From assembly GCF_000226115.1 (NCBI RefSeq), contig NC_016458.1:992001-1056000 (forward strand): DNA of 64,000 bases, given 5' to 3'. Made by a program: the position numbers and the translations under genes. The DNA comes from Thermothielavioides terrestris NRRL 8126. Taxonomy: Eukaryota; Ascomycota; Sordariomycetes; Sordariales; Chaetomiaceae. Under the pieces are notes generated by a model that worked only from the letters and a program-made list of their open reading frames with translations, ran no database searches and had not been told where the DNA came from. Position 1 is the stretch's first letter, and each line of letters starts with the position of its first letter. Below are positions 45,318 through 56,722 of the stretch, piece by piece.

Positions 45318-45970
45318 TGGGGGTCAGGGGAGCAAGGGGGTAACTTGGGGGTATTGGCATTTCGCTGGTGTACAGTAATGGTCATGAGGGGAGGATCAGC
45401 CAGGGATGGGGAAAGGAGGGGTGGAGGCGGCGTGTTTACCCGTTCTGTGAGATCCGGCGCGGTGTCTTGGGCTGGGACGGAACTGGAGTTGTGTCTCCCT
45501 GACGTACACTAGTTCAAACGATGGTTGGGAGCATGGAAGGCATGGGAATCCCGAAATGGACAAGCGATGCGGAATGATGTCGTCGACACATTCTGCTTCC
45601 TTGACCAGGGAAACGAAGTGTGGATGTTCGGATCAGCTTGCGCCCAATGAAAGGAATGACGTAATGATTCAACACTGCGAGACACCCTGATTGATACCCT
45701 ACACCAAGGCACGGAACACTCCCAGCCAAGCGAGGCCCTGCAGGCCATTGGTGATGTCACCGACCACTTACACGGCGGATTCCCTTTAAGGTGCGATGTG
45801 TGATGAGCGCATGTAGCCAGCTCCAAATACATATATTTCTCCGCTACCCATTGGAATTCATTCAGCATCCTTCATCAAGCACTACAGCATAGTGGGAGCA
45901 AATAAACATCGTTACACATCAAGCCAAACTCACATCCAAGCGTTACCGAATAAGAAGAACCACGATCAAA
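45318..45970. other. Intergenic, SMC5 / small lipidated protein
   Basis: About 0.65 kb, tandem orientation; presumed promoter of the small gene at 45971. The A/C-rich segment just before the ATG (45900-45970) looks like a fungal 5' leader. Nothing else is seen. Confidence 0.5.
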
Positions 45971-46322
45971 ATGGGTGCCGTCGTCTCCTGTGTAAGCTGA
46001 CTCGCCTCAACCCCTACCTCCATAAATCAGGCACCGAATTCTCCGCAAGGATGATGCTGACACGGCGGGCCCCCCTTCCCCCCATTTTCAGCTCGAATCG
46101 TGCCTCCGCACCATCGGCCGCACCATCATGGCCATCATCAACGGCATCGGCGGCATCATCATGGCCATCGTCAGCGGCGTCGTGCACTTCCTCGACGTCA
46201 TCGTGGGCTGCCTGACGTGCAATTACTGCAGCGGCAGCGGCCGGCGCCGCACCGGCATGACGACGGGCCGACGGCGTGGCTTCGGCAGGCGGAGGTATGC
46301 GGGGACTACGAGTGCCATTTGA
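45971..46322 (+). CDS. Small hydrophobic protein with N-myristoylation-like start
   Basis: Exons 45971-45991 and 46092-46322 give 83 aa. The mature start is MGAVVSC: Gly2 with a small residue at position 6 fits N-myristoylation, and Cys7 (plus the later Cys cluster) fits palmitoylation. Residues about 14-50 form one or two very hydrophobic Ile/Gly/Val-rich stretches, followed by CLTCNYC and a basic RRR..GRRRGFGRRR tail. This layout (short first exon coding MGxxxSC, amphipathic hydrophobic middle, Arg-rich end) resembles a small protein I associate with many filamentous ascomycetes, but I cannot name it. A membrane-associated role is inferred from the lipidation and hydrophobic pattern only. 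Confidence 0.7.
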
Positions 46323-46650
46323 GGATCCTGGCGAGAGTGCCATGTGAAACGGAGGGGCAGGGGGGAAACGGAAGGACGTAATTTATCCTTTTCTTTCTTT
46401 TTGGTCTGGAGTGATAAGGGTTGATGCTTTCCCTTTCCGTTCTCACGCAGGCTTTGATGATTGTGGACGGATGGCGTGATATACCCGGATGCCCAAGCTA
46501 CGGCTTCCCAGCGTGAGGAGTGATGCGGGAGAGGAGGGGCGGGGAGGCACGTATGGCTTTGCCGGTTGAATGAGTCGATTCTGTTTTCCATTTCCATAGC
46601 GACCCTGCAGCGTAGTGAATCGTTCTCTCTGAAACATGTCCAAGTGTCTG
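46323..46650. other. Intergenic, convergent 3' region
   Basis: About 0.33 kb between the convergent ends of the small protein gene and the XPF gene. Nothing further is seen. Confidence 0.6.
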
Positions 46651-49538
46651 TCACTCATCCTCCAACAGATCCTTCGCGAAGAAACCGTGAATTTTACCAG
46701 CTGCTTCCTTCCCGACCAACGGCTCAAGCTCCTCCACCGTCATGTTAGCCACCTCCTTGATGTTCTCCGTCTCGAGCACCAAGTTCATGATATTCTTGGG
46801 CGTCACCCCGGGTACCGCAGCTAGCATCTCCTGGGGCACCGCATTAAAGACCTGCTCCTCGGCTGGCGCGTCGCCATCCAAGCCTGCCCTGACGGCGGCA
46901 ATCGGATCCGGTTCCTCCTCCTGCGCCTTGAGCCGCTCGAAGATTTCGGCCGTCTCGTACGGCGACGACGACCAGATGATGCGCAGGTTGGGGAAGGCCA
47001 GCGTCAGCAAGACGATTTTACCCTGCAGGTCGTTGGCGCCGGCGTTGGAGGCGCTCACGCTGGCCAGGCTGCCCGACAGATCGGCGAAGGGCTCGAGCGT
47101 GAAGCTCTTGTTCTGGTCGAACTCGATCAGCAGCATCGGGTTCTTGTAGTGCTGGAACATGGTCTCGCACTGGTTGTATAACCGGCCGTCCTTGAAGGAG
47201 CTGATCAGGTCGCTCACGCTCTTGCGCTCGACGCAGATGTTCGGGCTGAGGATGTAGTCGCCGACGGTCAGCATGCAAGGGACGATAATCATGGATCGGC
47301 CGTGCAAGAGGGACGGGAGCGAGGAGCGGAACTCGCGCACGTCGACCACGACGCGGGGCGGCTGCGCGGTGGCGGCCAATTTCCCGCCGCCGGCGATGCG
47401 GGTGTTGATGGTGCGAAGGAAGGCTTCCTGTGGGTCTTCGACGCCCTGGGCATCTGTGGTCATGACGACCGACATACTAGCGCGCTCTTTGATGAGCTTG
47501 GTGAAAGCATCCTTCTCGCGGCGGACCGTAGACAAGTAGCGCTGTTCTTCGACTGACCCGCCATAGTAGAGGAAGTAGACCCTGACGTTCCTGTCGTTGT
47601 GGGACGAGCGATAGACTTCCACCCTCCGGATGAAGGCGGCATCCGGCTCGTACATGACGATGTACTTGGGCTTGACCTCCTCGAGAATGTGTTCGTCTTG
47701 ATCTCCGTCGTAGGCGTGGACGACGACAAGGTCCTGCATCTCATACAGCTGGTAGTAGTCGTCCATGTCTTCCAGCGGGTCCGCGACAATGTCTTCCTTT
47801 TGCTTCGTTTCCTCTTCGGTAATTTGTACCTCGGCCATCAGTTCGGCAACTTCACCTGGTTTCTCAAAGTACTGCGCTATGCTCCCGTTGTCAAGGCGTC
47901 CTGGGCCGACACCGACCGCGCCACCTCCACGGACCCGGCGCCTCTTGTTCGGGGGAGCCCTGCCCCTGGAATGGCCGAGGCGTGGATCAACCGCACCGCT
48001 GAGCGCCTTTTGGTTCTCGGAAAACAGAGTCGCGCTGACTTGGGCAAACTCTCGCTTCCATTGGAGATAATTACGGAGCTTCCTCCTCATCATGAATGCA
48101 GCCGACGGCTTGTCCGTGTCAGGGTCGTAGAATTCCTCAACCTTCTTTTCCGTTCTTGGCTTGACGTGCATCGTCTGAAGATAATCACGCAGCTGTCGGC
48201 AGGTATTTGTGTCGGAGCACATGATCAGTACCGTCCCGTTGGAATCGTCGCGGGCAGCAGGTTCAAAGTAGAGATCTCGGTCGATCTCGCTCAGCACCTC
48301 GGCCAAGACGGCCCATTTTGGTTGTTCCTCCAGAACGGGCCGCAGGGCATCAATATTAGCGGTGTCCGGACCCGCTCGCTGGCTGCTCGAGTAGACCCTC
48401 CTCTTGGCCGTGTCGAAAATGGTTTGCGCAGCATCCAGGAACAACCAGGGAGACTGTGTCTGTCGCGTCGACCCTGGGGGCGGCGAATGGGCGGCGTGTA
48501 TGGTATCGAGGTGCTGCAGGAAGGAGACGGCATCCAGAGACAGGACAGATTGGAGCATCCCCCGGAGGACAGTCAGGTCGTTCACGATCTGCTTGGTCTT
48601 CCAGCTGACTCGATGCCAGTTTGGATCCAGCTGGCGGCGCACAATGACGTCGAAATTCTTGAGCAGGGCGCTGTCCAGGTTCCAATCTTCCATGTCCAGC
48701 CCCGTGTTAGCCTTTTTGAGCTCGTGGATGCTGACCTCGACGCATTCCATGACAGCATTCTGTATCTCGCGCATGGCGTCGGTCATGGGGACTTCGAGCT
48801 CGATCACCTCGGCCTTCTTTTTGCCCTCCAACGCCTGCGCAACATGCACGTGAAAGCGCGGCCAGAGCGAGGCTTTTCGAAGAAACAGGTTCCTCATCAT
48901 GGTGGACAGCGGCGAGAAGCCCGTGGCGAAGGGATCGGGATTGTCGGAGAAGGCCTTGAGAAAGCCGACCTTGTTCTTCTGGCGGTATATCCTGAGGATG
49001 AAGGCTTCCAAGGACGTGGCAACGACACGGTCGGCGTGAAGAACGACCACGCCCGTAATGGTCTCCGGGTTGAGGAGGCCGGTCAGCATGTCGACGACCA
49101 GAATGCGCGAGGTGATGCTGAAGATGCCGCCTTCGGCATACATCTTCTCGCGGGCGGCCACGCTGGTGAAGTCGGTGTTGACCACAGTTAGGCCGCGGGC
49201 CCGGGGCGACATGCTGATGGCGGCATGCTCGGCGAGCGCCTCCCCAATCCATGCGTTTTCCCGGTCCTCGGCCCCGACGACGACGATCAGGTTGCTCCCT
49301 GCGGCATCGTACGAGTGGAGCAGGTTCGTGACGAGCCGGATGAGGCCGAGGCCTCGAGCCAGCACGACGAGCTCATCCTCGTTGCGGAGCTCCTCAAAGA
49401 GCTTCTGCTGGTAGATCTGGAATTTGGTGAGCGGGAGGCCCAGTGCGCTCGAGGGTCCTTCGCTGGACGAACCAGAGGCAGCGAGAGCTTCACAGGCTGC
49501 GCGGACTGCGCTGGCTGCGCTACGCCGGCCGCCGACAT
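46651..49538 (-). CDS. RAD1: XPF/RAD1 structure-specific endonuclease subunit
   Basis: Catalytic subunit of the XPF-ERCC1 (Rad1-Rad10) nuclease, which cuts 5' of lesions in nucleotide excision repair and trims flaps in recombination. Exons 49538-49473 and 49416-46651 give 943 aa. The first exon encodes only 22 residues (MSAAGVAQ..KLSLPL) and joins across a 56-bp intron to IYQQKLFEELRNEDELVVLARGLGL, the conserved start of the degenerate helicase domain. The nuclease motif is CVERKSVSDLISSFKDGRLYNQC (about 748), containing the ERKxxxD metal site, followed by LLIEFDQNKSF. The C-terminus has the tandem helix-hairpin-helix region (AVPGVTPKNIMNLV) used for ERCC1 pairing. Alternative frames upstream lack a Met, which supports the two-exon start. 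Confidence 0.94.
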
Positions 49539-50103
49539 GGGGGGCGTGTTCCTTCTAAGCCCCCAGGCTTTCTAGCATCCATAGGATGTGCATGCAGCCC
49601 TGGGGCGACGGCTGGGTCAGGGATCTGCTTGAAGTCGGGAGATGCGTCCCTTGTCGTAAGTAACGTATGTTACCTACCTTAGTGATCCGTAAGCAGTACG
49701 GAATAATCCAGGAGGATGGGACATGTGCGGACGCACGGACTACACAGTAATGTTCGTCAGTTACTCCATCCAAGATTTCATATTTGCCAATCGCCGGGCA
49801 TTTGGGCGTCGTGTCACTAGCACGAGGCACGACGTCATTGCCATCCGTAAGCTCGGGTTACGCCTGACGAATCCCAACTCCCCATGTCGCCCTTAAAGAC
49901 GGGAGAACATCAAGTCGAAGTTCTCCGTGTTCCTCCCACTTCTGAGTTCTTCTTTCATGGTTTTTCATGCTCCGTTTTCACTCCAGCCCAGAATAATCGC
50001 CGTCGCAAGGCAGCAGTGGAACATACCACAGTATAGTACGACATCGACTCCAAGCTCTAGACCCACTCGGCTCATCGAAACCCCCCTCCATCCTCCAGGC
50101 ATC
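49539..50103. other. Divergent promoter, XPF / tiny protein
   Basis: About 0.56 kb bidirectional promoter region. The stretch before 50104 is C/T- and A/C-rich, like a fungal leader. No gene is seen. Confidence 0.5.
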
Positions 50104-50379
50104 ATGGACACCTCCAAGACACCGGAACAGCAGAAGGACGCCAACAAGCAGTCGGTAAGCCCTGTCGTTGACATGACTCTTCCGCAGCCTGGACCGCTCA
50201 CTGACAGAATAACGTAGACCAAGGAGAACCCCCTGCACAAGGCAGCCGAGAACGTCAAGGCTGCCTTCCAGGCGCACTCTGCGAACCCTGGTCCGGCGAT
50301 CCCCAAGCAGTTTAACGTGCAGGAAGAAGGGACCAAAGAGGAGCGTCGGGCCAAGGCACAGGAGCTGAACAAGCAGTGA
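50104..50379 (+). CDS. Tiny hydrophilic protein, unknown function
   Basis: Exons 50104-50154 and 50218-50379 (70 aa); the 63-bp intron has GTAAGC and GTAG ends and phase 0. The sequence starts MDTSKTPEQQKDANKQ, then NPLHKAAENVKAAFQ and EEGTKEERRAKAQELNKQ. It is strongly charged, without Cys, signal peptide or membrane segment, and probably mostly helical or disordered. I do not recognise the family. Support comes from the clean intron, the favourable CATC-ATGG start context and a leader-like upstream sequence. Small charged fungal proteins of this kind are often stress- or stationary-phase-induced, but nothing here shows that. Confidence 0.6.
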
Positions 50380-51132
50380 GAGCCATCGTCGCACTTTGTA
50401 TGCTCCACATGGTGCCTACCTAGGTAGCTAGGTACTTACTGTGTCCTGCGTCAAACGCCGAGCTTTTGAACGTGATGTTGTCTCGTCGCATTTCTTTCAG
50501 GCTGCTGGCTTGGTTGGAATAGTAACCTGACCTACCGTGCGGAGTACGTGTTACTTTCCAGTGTTACGCATACCGCAGTACGGCCAAGGGGGCTCAGTAT
50601 TCCGTACCTTACGCTGCTTCCATTGTCAGCGGGTCCAACTATTGCCCCACCTTGGGCACCTGTGGCTGTGCTCGAGAGGCTGCCCGCCTTGCCACGAACA
50701 AAGTTCCCTGAACTTGAACTGGGTGCGGCCCTCGGTGATGCAAGCAGCTGAATCAAAGAAGCTCTCGACGGCAAATCTACGAATTCCTCGACCAGCATTG
50801 TCATACCACAGTAACGCTCGCTGCGGTTTGTGCGGCTACAAGCCGACCTAGTCTTACCTCCCCGCATTGATCGGTGGAACGAAGCGAGAGCGCCAAGTCC
50901 GGGCTGCCTGCATATCTGCTTGGCTAGAATTAAACGAGCGCTTCGGTCTTCAATCACTCCCCAACGCACACCACGTGAGGACGTCCGCCCTGCGAGGTCC
51001 AGAGTAGAACCTTAACTTCGCCGTCCTGCCGACTCCCCTCCGCGTTCGCGATCAACACTCGCTGCCCTCCTTGCAGCTTTCACCGCAGGCAGTAGCACAT
51101 CCACTGCCCGGACAGTGCCGCCCAACTCCGCC
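50380..51132. other. Upstream region of WASP gene
   Basis: About 0.75 kb. ACCTAGGT lies at 50418-50425 within a CTAGGTAG-rich patch. Pyrimidine-rich from about 51030 to the ATG. No gene is seen. Confidence 0.5.
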
Positions 51133-53234
51133 ATGCCGTCGATCCTCAATGACGACGACCGCGAAACTGTCAAGCGCTTCGTCCCCAAGCAGACCAACAA
51201 GATCCATGCTGTCGCCGTGGCTAGGCTCTATATAGCTTATCCCAACCGATCACGATGGACATACACGGGCTTGCAAGGCGCCGTCGTGCTGGCGAATGAC
51301 CTTGTCGGCAACACTTACTGGATCAAAATGGTGGACATTTCGGTAGGTCCCCGGAGCTCGAACCACGGTACATTGAGCGCAGCTCGTTGACGCATACAGC
51401 CTGGAAACCGAGGGGTCATCTGGGACCAGGAGATCTTTGAGAACTGGAACTACAACCAAGACCGCGTCTTCTTCCACACCTTCGAGCTGGAGGAGTGTCT
51501 CGCCGGATTGTCCTTCGTAGACGAGAAGGAGGCGAAGCAGTTCCTGAAGAAGATGAACGACAGGGAGAAGAATGCAAGCAAGGCAACGCAAAGGACCAAG
51601 TTTGGAGGAGCGGCGCCCCCGAGCCACCACAAGCATCATCACGGCCTTTTTGGTGGTCTTTTCGGAGGCCATCGACACTCCTCAGCCCCTACCCCGCCCG
51701 AGTCGCCGCGCGTATCCGCCGCGACGAGAGATCACCGATCAGGAAGCGTCAATGGATACCACGAGCTTGCAGCGCCGACCCCCCCGTCCGGCTTTGAAAA
51801 GCTGGATGCTTTTGACCCGCAGTGGAGGGAAAATTTCGGGGAGGACTTGAAGGCCAAGGGCTTGACGGACGACTTTATCCGGGAGAATCAGGATTTCATT
51901 GTCGACTTCCTGAAGCAGGAGCAGGCGTCGCAGGCCAACCAGCCAGCATCTTCTGTTGCCCAACCCCCTCCGCCGCCGCCGCCTCCCACCAATGGGTCTG
52001 GAGCTGGGCTGAGGGCGCCGCCCCCTCCTCCACCGGCGGCCGCGCATCGTTCGGTTTCTGAGACAATCGCGGCGCCCCCAGCACCTCCAGCACCTCCGCC
52101 TCCGAAAAGGGGGCCTGCCCCTCCGCCACCCCCAGCGCCGAGGAGGTCAGCCAAGGCCGAGGCTCCCGTCCAACCCGAACCAGCCGCGCCCCGAGAACCT
52201 TCCCCGCCGCCCGCTCGGCCCAGGTTCGCTGTACCTCCGCCTCTGGCGGATGCTGGGAAGTATGCGCGCTCAGAACCGCCTCGCCCCGTGCCTTCGCCTC
52301 CGGCCCCCGGTCCTCCGCCTCCACCTCGGCCGCCCAAGACGCCAGTCGAGAATGCGGAGCCAGCACACCGTTTTGGTGTTCCGCCGCCATTCACCGGCCA
52401 ACGAAGCGTGCCTCCGCCCCCGCCTAGTCGTGGCCCCGTCCCTCCTCCGCCGCCGTCCCGGGAGCCAACCCAGGCTCATGCGCCGGCCACTCCTCCACTT
52501 CCACCCAAGGCTCCTGCCGCCAGCGCCCCACCGCTACCTCCGCCGAGCTCTCGTCCGCCTCCGTCGCTACCAGCCAGAAGCCCAGTCCCAGCACCACCAG
52601 CGCCGCCCCCATTGCCTGCTTCAAGTGCCCCCCCTGCTCCGCCGCCTCCTCCGCCTCTGCCTTCGTCGAATGCGCCTCCCCCGCCCCCTCTCCCGCCGAC
52701 GTCTGCCGCTGCCCCGCCACCGCCGCCGCCACCTCCCCCGCCAGGACCCGGCATCAGCGGCATCCCCCCACCGCCTCCTCCCCCGCCTCCGCCTGGAGCT
52801 GGCGTCCCACCACCCCCGCCGCCTCCTCCTCCTCCGAACCGGGATTCTGGGTACTCGTCAAGCGCACCGGCTCCCGCTCTGCCATCGACCGACCCGGGTC
52901 GCGCCGCCATGCTCGACAGTATCCGGAGCGCGGGAGGTATCGCTGCGCTCAAGAAGGTCGACCGCAGCCAGATTCGCGACCGCAGCGCGGCCAACGTTGG
53001 CGGAGGAGGTGGCGATACCGGGCCGCACGGTAGTGGCTTGCCGCCCGCAGGTATTGCGCCGGGCGGTGCCGGCGGCGGCATGGCCGATGCACTGGCTGCC
53101 GCGTTGCAGAAGCGGAAGGAGAAAGTTAGCCGCAGTGGTAAGCGTCTCCCGTCTTTCTTCTTCTGTCTAGAACGATTTGATGTCCAGATGCTGATTCCTT
53201 GCAAGATGATGAGGATGACGACGACGATTGGTGA
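51133..53234 (+). CDS. WASP/LAS17 family actin nucleation-promoting factor
   Basis: Activates the Arp2/3 complex at endocytic actin patches. Exons 51133-51342, 51400-53137 and 53206-53234 give 658 aa. Residues 1-115 form a WH1/EVH1 domain (AVAVARLYIA..WTYTGLQGAVVLANDLVGNTYWIKMVDI..GVIWDQEIFENWNYNQDRVFFHTFE). A short region follows (FDPQWRENFGEDLKAKGLTDDFIRENQDFIVDFLKQ), then about 280 residues of poly-Pro that should bind profilin and SH3 proteins. A WH2-type block AMLDSIRSAGGIAALKKVD and a connector ADALAAALQKRKEKVS follow, with the acidic end DDEDDDDDW whose terminal Trp contacts Arp2/3. The 29-nt last exon encodes that acidic tip; without it the Arp2/3 contact is lost. Confidence 0.95.
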
Positions 53235-54100
53235 TCTCATCTGCCTGGCAACAAGACTATCTTAGCCCTTGCGCTGGCGATGGCATGTAGGCAGCATCTC
53301 AGCCCTGCGATGTAGAGCTGTCGACCGCGCAAGGTGAATGAGGAAATCGAAGATGCTTTAGTGGACTCAAGAGGGACAGGTCAGGGAACGTTGGGCGTAG
53401 TCGAGCATCGTTGTTTCGCTTGTCCAGGAGTGCTTCTTCAGGACAAGAGGATCGGTATCATTCTTGTGTATAATTAATTAGAGATCCGGGATTGGGCAAA
53501 ATGTCCTGATGGTTTCAAGACGCTGAATAGCCTATCCGGGATTGGGCAAAATGTCCTGATGGTTTCAAGACGCTGAATAGCCTTTAGACGGAAGATTGTA
53601 ACGCGCTCTGGTGTTTCGCACAGATTAATGAGCATCGCAGCACGACACATACGGCATAGGTGCGCATAAGGAAGATCCGAGACGGCTTGGACTAAGTCAG
53701 TACATTGGCATCATTTGAGAGCCCCTACCAACACGCAACCAATCGTGCCTCGAACTAAGAGAAAAACGGCAAGCTTTATTAACCCAACAAAAACGACTAC
53801 CACTCCGCAAATCCTAGAGATAGACCCGGTGATGACGTCTCTCCCATCATGACCTGTCCTTCTCCCTGTTCCCCGAGACAATCTCCTCCGCAACCAGGAC
53901 AAGATTCCCACCAACTGTCGGGGAACCGCTAATCACACGTGGATGCATGACCAACGGTTTGAGAGAGAAGACAGTTTTTTTGCTTTCCACATCCAGGCCG
54001 CGTTTTTCCGCAAAAAGCAGAAAAACGGCCCTGGCCAGAAAGGGTGGTCCTCGCCCCGGAAGCGGGCTGTGCGACGGCAATCTCAGCCCGGCACGGGGCT
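53235..54100. other. Convergent intergenic, WASP / eIF1A
   Basis: About 0.87 kb, containing the 50-bp tandem duplication at 53484-53583. No gene is supported. Confidence 0.5.
53484..53583. repeat. Perfect 50-bp tandem duplication
   Basis: Two identical adjacent copies, 53484-53533 and 53534-53583, each starting ATCCGGGATTGGGC and ending GAATAGCCT. It lies 250 bp past the WASP stop, probably in or near its 3' UTR. No differences are seen between copies, so it is recent. Confidence 0.97.
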
Positions 54101-54789
54101 TTAGATGTCGTCGATTGAGATCTCCTTGTTCCCGCCCGAGGCACCGCCAGCGTCACTATCGCTGTCGCGGTCCTCGTCGAATTCGAAGCCACAGTCACCG
54201 TCCTCGCCTGGGCCGAACGTGTCCGTCTCGTTGATCTTGGCTGTATCGGGCAGCTCGCCGTAGGCCTTGCTGGAAGGGTGTCAGCAAAAAAGTACAATGG
54301 TTCGACGCAGGTGGGACTGTATTATGAGTAGGTAAGTAGGGTCAGGGATGGCGCTTACAGTGAGCGTGCCTCATCGGCCGAGTACTTGAGGATAACGTCG
54401 CCTTTATTGTCCTGATATTCGCGCAGAGACACTAGAATGATGTCGCCGTTGTTGATCCAGATCTTTTTCCGGAGCTTTCCGCGGATCAGACCGAGGCGCT
54501 TGACGCCGTCAAAGCACTGTATGCGCAGTTAGCGGTGCTGTTCCGGCGTCGACAGTGTTGCGAGACGATTGGGCGTACCATGGCCTCGAGTCTGCCGTTC
54601 CCGAGCATCTTCAGGACCTGGGCATATTCCTGACCCTCCTCCTTGAAGGTGAGCTCACGCTTCTCATTGCTATTGCGAGCGTCAGTGGCCGCGATCCAAC
54701 CGCGATGTTGATGGAGAGCGGGCGACGCACTCGTTCTCGTTCTTTCCCCTGCGGCGGTTCTTGCCACCCTTTCCCTTGTTCTTCGGCAT
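54101..54789 (-). CDS. TIF11: Translation initiation factor eIF1A
   Basis: eIF1A binds the 40S A site and promotes scanning and start-codon selection. Exons 54789-54731, 54669-54579, 54516-54359 and 54269-54101 give 158 aa. The basic N-terminal tail [23 protein letters not shown] is followed by [28 protein letters not shown], then the OB fold ([45 protein letters not shown]). The acidic C-terminal tail ends in NKEISIDDI, where the terminal DI(D)DI contacts eIF5B. All parts match the family, and the protein length is normal. Head-to-head with the gene at 55251. Confidence 0.96.
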
Positions 54790-55250
54790 GTTTGGCGAGG
54801 AACCTCAGCGATTTTTTTGCCGGGGTAAATAGATGGGCTCCTTATTTTTTGTTTTCGCTTTGCGTTATCCGTAGTTGAGGGCCTGCCCTGCCGGAATTTT
54901 TCGCTCGTTGCTGTCTGTGGCCAAGCGACGCTGATGTGTGGTGGGAACGGAGACCGCCGTTGGAGGGGCAGATGCAGGGGGGTTTATAATCGATGACTCT
55001 TTCGTGGGGCGTCAAGGCGGCTTGTGTTGGTTTCGCCTTTGAACTTGCGGGTTGTTGTGGGGCGAAAGTGGCGAGGGTGGGTCGCGTTCTGGGCTTCATG
55101 GACATGGGCTGGTTCCCGGCCGATTTCAGATGAAAGCTCAGCCAAAGATTCAACTGCACTGTTGCATAGTATACTTTGTCCTTGGCGACAGCGTCAACAT
55201 CGCCCTCAACCCTTCCTCCCGAGAGACCCGCCAACCCACAGCCATCCATC
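54790..55250. other. Bidirectional promoter, eIF1A / unknown gene
   Basis: About 0.46 kb between divergent start codons. No gene and no clear repeat are seen. Confidence 0.5.
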
Positions 55251-55913
55251 ATGCTCCAGCACACTTCAGGACGTCTCAAGGCACCTCAGCTAGCCCAGGA
55301 GGCTGCTCGCAAACTTCAACCTCTCCGGACTCCCCGTGCACAACCAGACTCAGCTATGCCGACTGTCATTACGCCGAAGTCACTAAACGACGAGACCCCG
55401 AGCCGTAAAATTCAGAAGTTCGCCGCCCAATTCAACATTGGGTACCCGACTGAATTGCGCCTGCTGCGGCACCAGGGTGCCGACAAGTTCTTTGTGCGGG
55501 TTTCGCTGTCCAACCGTCATACCTTCTCGACGTACCACCTCAAATATTTCACTGCTTTCGAGCACCCCTTCACCGAGAAGCTCCTCCATTTCTACCGGCA
55601 ACAGAAAGAGTCCAGGCCGCTATGGTGCTATGTCCACGCGTCTTCAGCGGACAGCAGTCGCCCGGTGGTGCGAACTACGAGCGAGAGGATGGTCAAGGCT
55701 GCGCTCTTTCGGGCTTTGAACGCTGCCGGCTATGATGCGTCTGGCAGGAGTCTGGACGGTTCTGAAAAGGCCCTCCAGGGCACCATCCGAATTGCCATAT
55801 CAGAGCCAAAGAAAGTCTTGCAGATTGAGTTTGGCCAGCTGCAAGACTACTTGTCCCAGCTCTTGTCAAACATTGTTAAGCGTCTTCACACTTTTTCGAA
55901 GCCTTCTCGGTGA
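55251..55913 (+). CDS. Unrecognised protein, possibly mitochondrial
   Basis: Single exon, 220 aa, from the ATG at 55251 in a good context (CCATCATG). I do not recognise the family. The first ~50 residues are basic and rich in Gln/Ala/Arg with only one acidic residue before position 30 (MLQHTSGRLKAPQLAQEAARKL), compatible with a mitochondrial presequence. The remainder is compact and looks like a folded domain (IGYPTELRLLRHQGADKFFVRVSLSNRHTFSTYHLKYF...RPLWCYVHASSAD...TSERMVKAALFRALNAAGYD), ending in a long amphipathic helix (FGQLQDYLSQLLSNIVKRL). A mitochondrial ribosomal or assembly factor is a guess only. Head-to-head with eIF1A. Confidence 0.7.
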   Translation: MLQHTSGRLKAPQLAQEAARKLQPLRTPRAQPDSAMPTVITPKSLNDETPSRKIQKFAAQFNIGYPTELRLLRHQGADKFFVRVSLSNRHTFSTYHLKYFTAFEHPFTEKLLHFYRQQKESRPLWCYVHASSADSSRPVVRTTSERMVKAALFRALNAAGYDASGRSLDGSEKALQGTIRIAISEPKKVLQIEFGQLQDYLSQLLSNIVKRLHTFSKPSR

Positions 55914-56722
55914 AGCAAAGCACTAATGCTGGATCGACCCAAATCATTTGCGCTCAGCGGGCTCCGTCTGGCTGAACAATTCCAGCCCTACTTGGCTAGG
56001 CTCCATCTCGGAGCAGCGGTCGCAATGCTCCTAGCTCCGGAGTCAGCAGTCACAGTCGGCCATGGCAGATCTCTTGTATGGATGGAGAGACTGGCCTTCG
56101 GTGCCCACCCAGCCTTGACCTCGCCAATCGTACCAGAGTTGACAGGTAATGGCGTCCAGATGGAGACTCCGGAGCCGGGCATTCCCCAAGCTCTGAGGTC
56201 AGTTACAAGGATTGTTTTGGCGGGACTCTTGCAGAATCGTCCTTGTGCTTGGATCCTCCTGGCCGCAGCCGGCAATTTTTCCGGAAAACGCGCTGTGATT
56301 CCTATGATACCTCGGAGTCACGTCCGAATACCATGGGCTACGTTAGGGTGCAGTGCGAAGAGAAGGAGGAGGGGGTCGTGGTGGTGGGTGGTGGCGCAAT
56401 GCTGCCAGCCGGCGGCTGGACAGAGCTGGGAACAGGGTATATGGGAGGAAACAGGAAAGCACAGCTGCAAGGACCAAACTGAGATCGTCCACGTAGTCAG
56501 TGCCTTAAGATGAAACCCAACTCACGGGCGCAACAGGGAGCGGTTTCTGAGCCCAATATCCTGGAACAGCCTGTTGTCGGTGAACGAGAACGAGTCGGAC
56601 AGGCGACACCGAAAGAGATTGACGAGTCACGTTGTTGACTACAATGGTCATGACGCTCGAAAAATATGTAGCAAGTCGCTATTGCAGATCTATCTCGGCT
56701 TCATCCGCTGCCGGCCCTTGCT
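55914..56722. other. Convergent intergenic region
   Basis: About 0.8 kb. A 195-aa frame at 55926-56513 begins 13 bp after the previous stop, but it has no protein-like features and I do not call it. Confidence 0.5.

Noticed and set aside
47599..49191. 530-aa plus-strand open frame
   Set aside because: Antisense to the XPF nuclease gene, whose motifs are unmistakable; no recognisable protein features.
52250..53170. 306-aa Arg/Leu/Pro-rich frame overlapping WASP
   Set aside because: An out-of-frame reading of the poly-proline region, where every frame tends to stay open.
55926..56513. 195-aa frame after the unknown gene
   Set aside because: No protein-like pattern, and it lies in the convergent 3' region with no promoter room.
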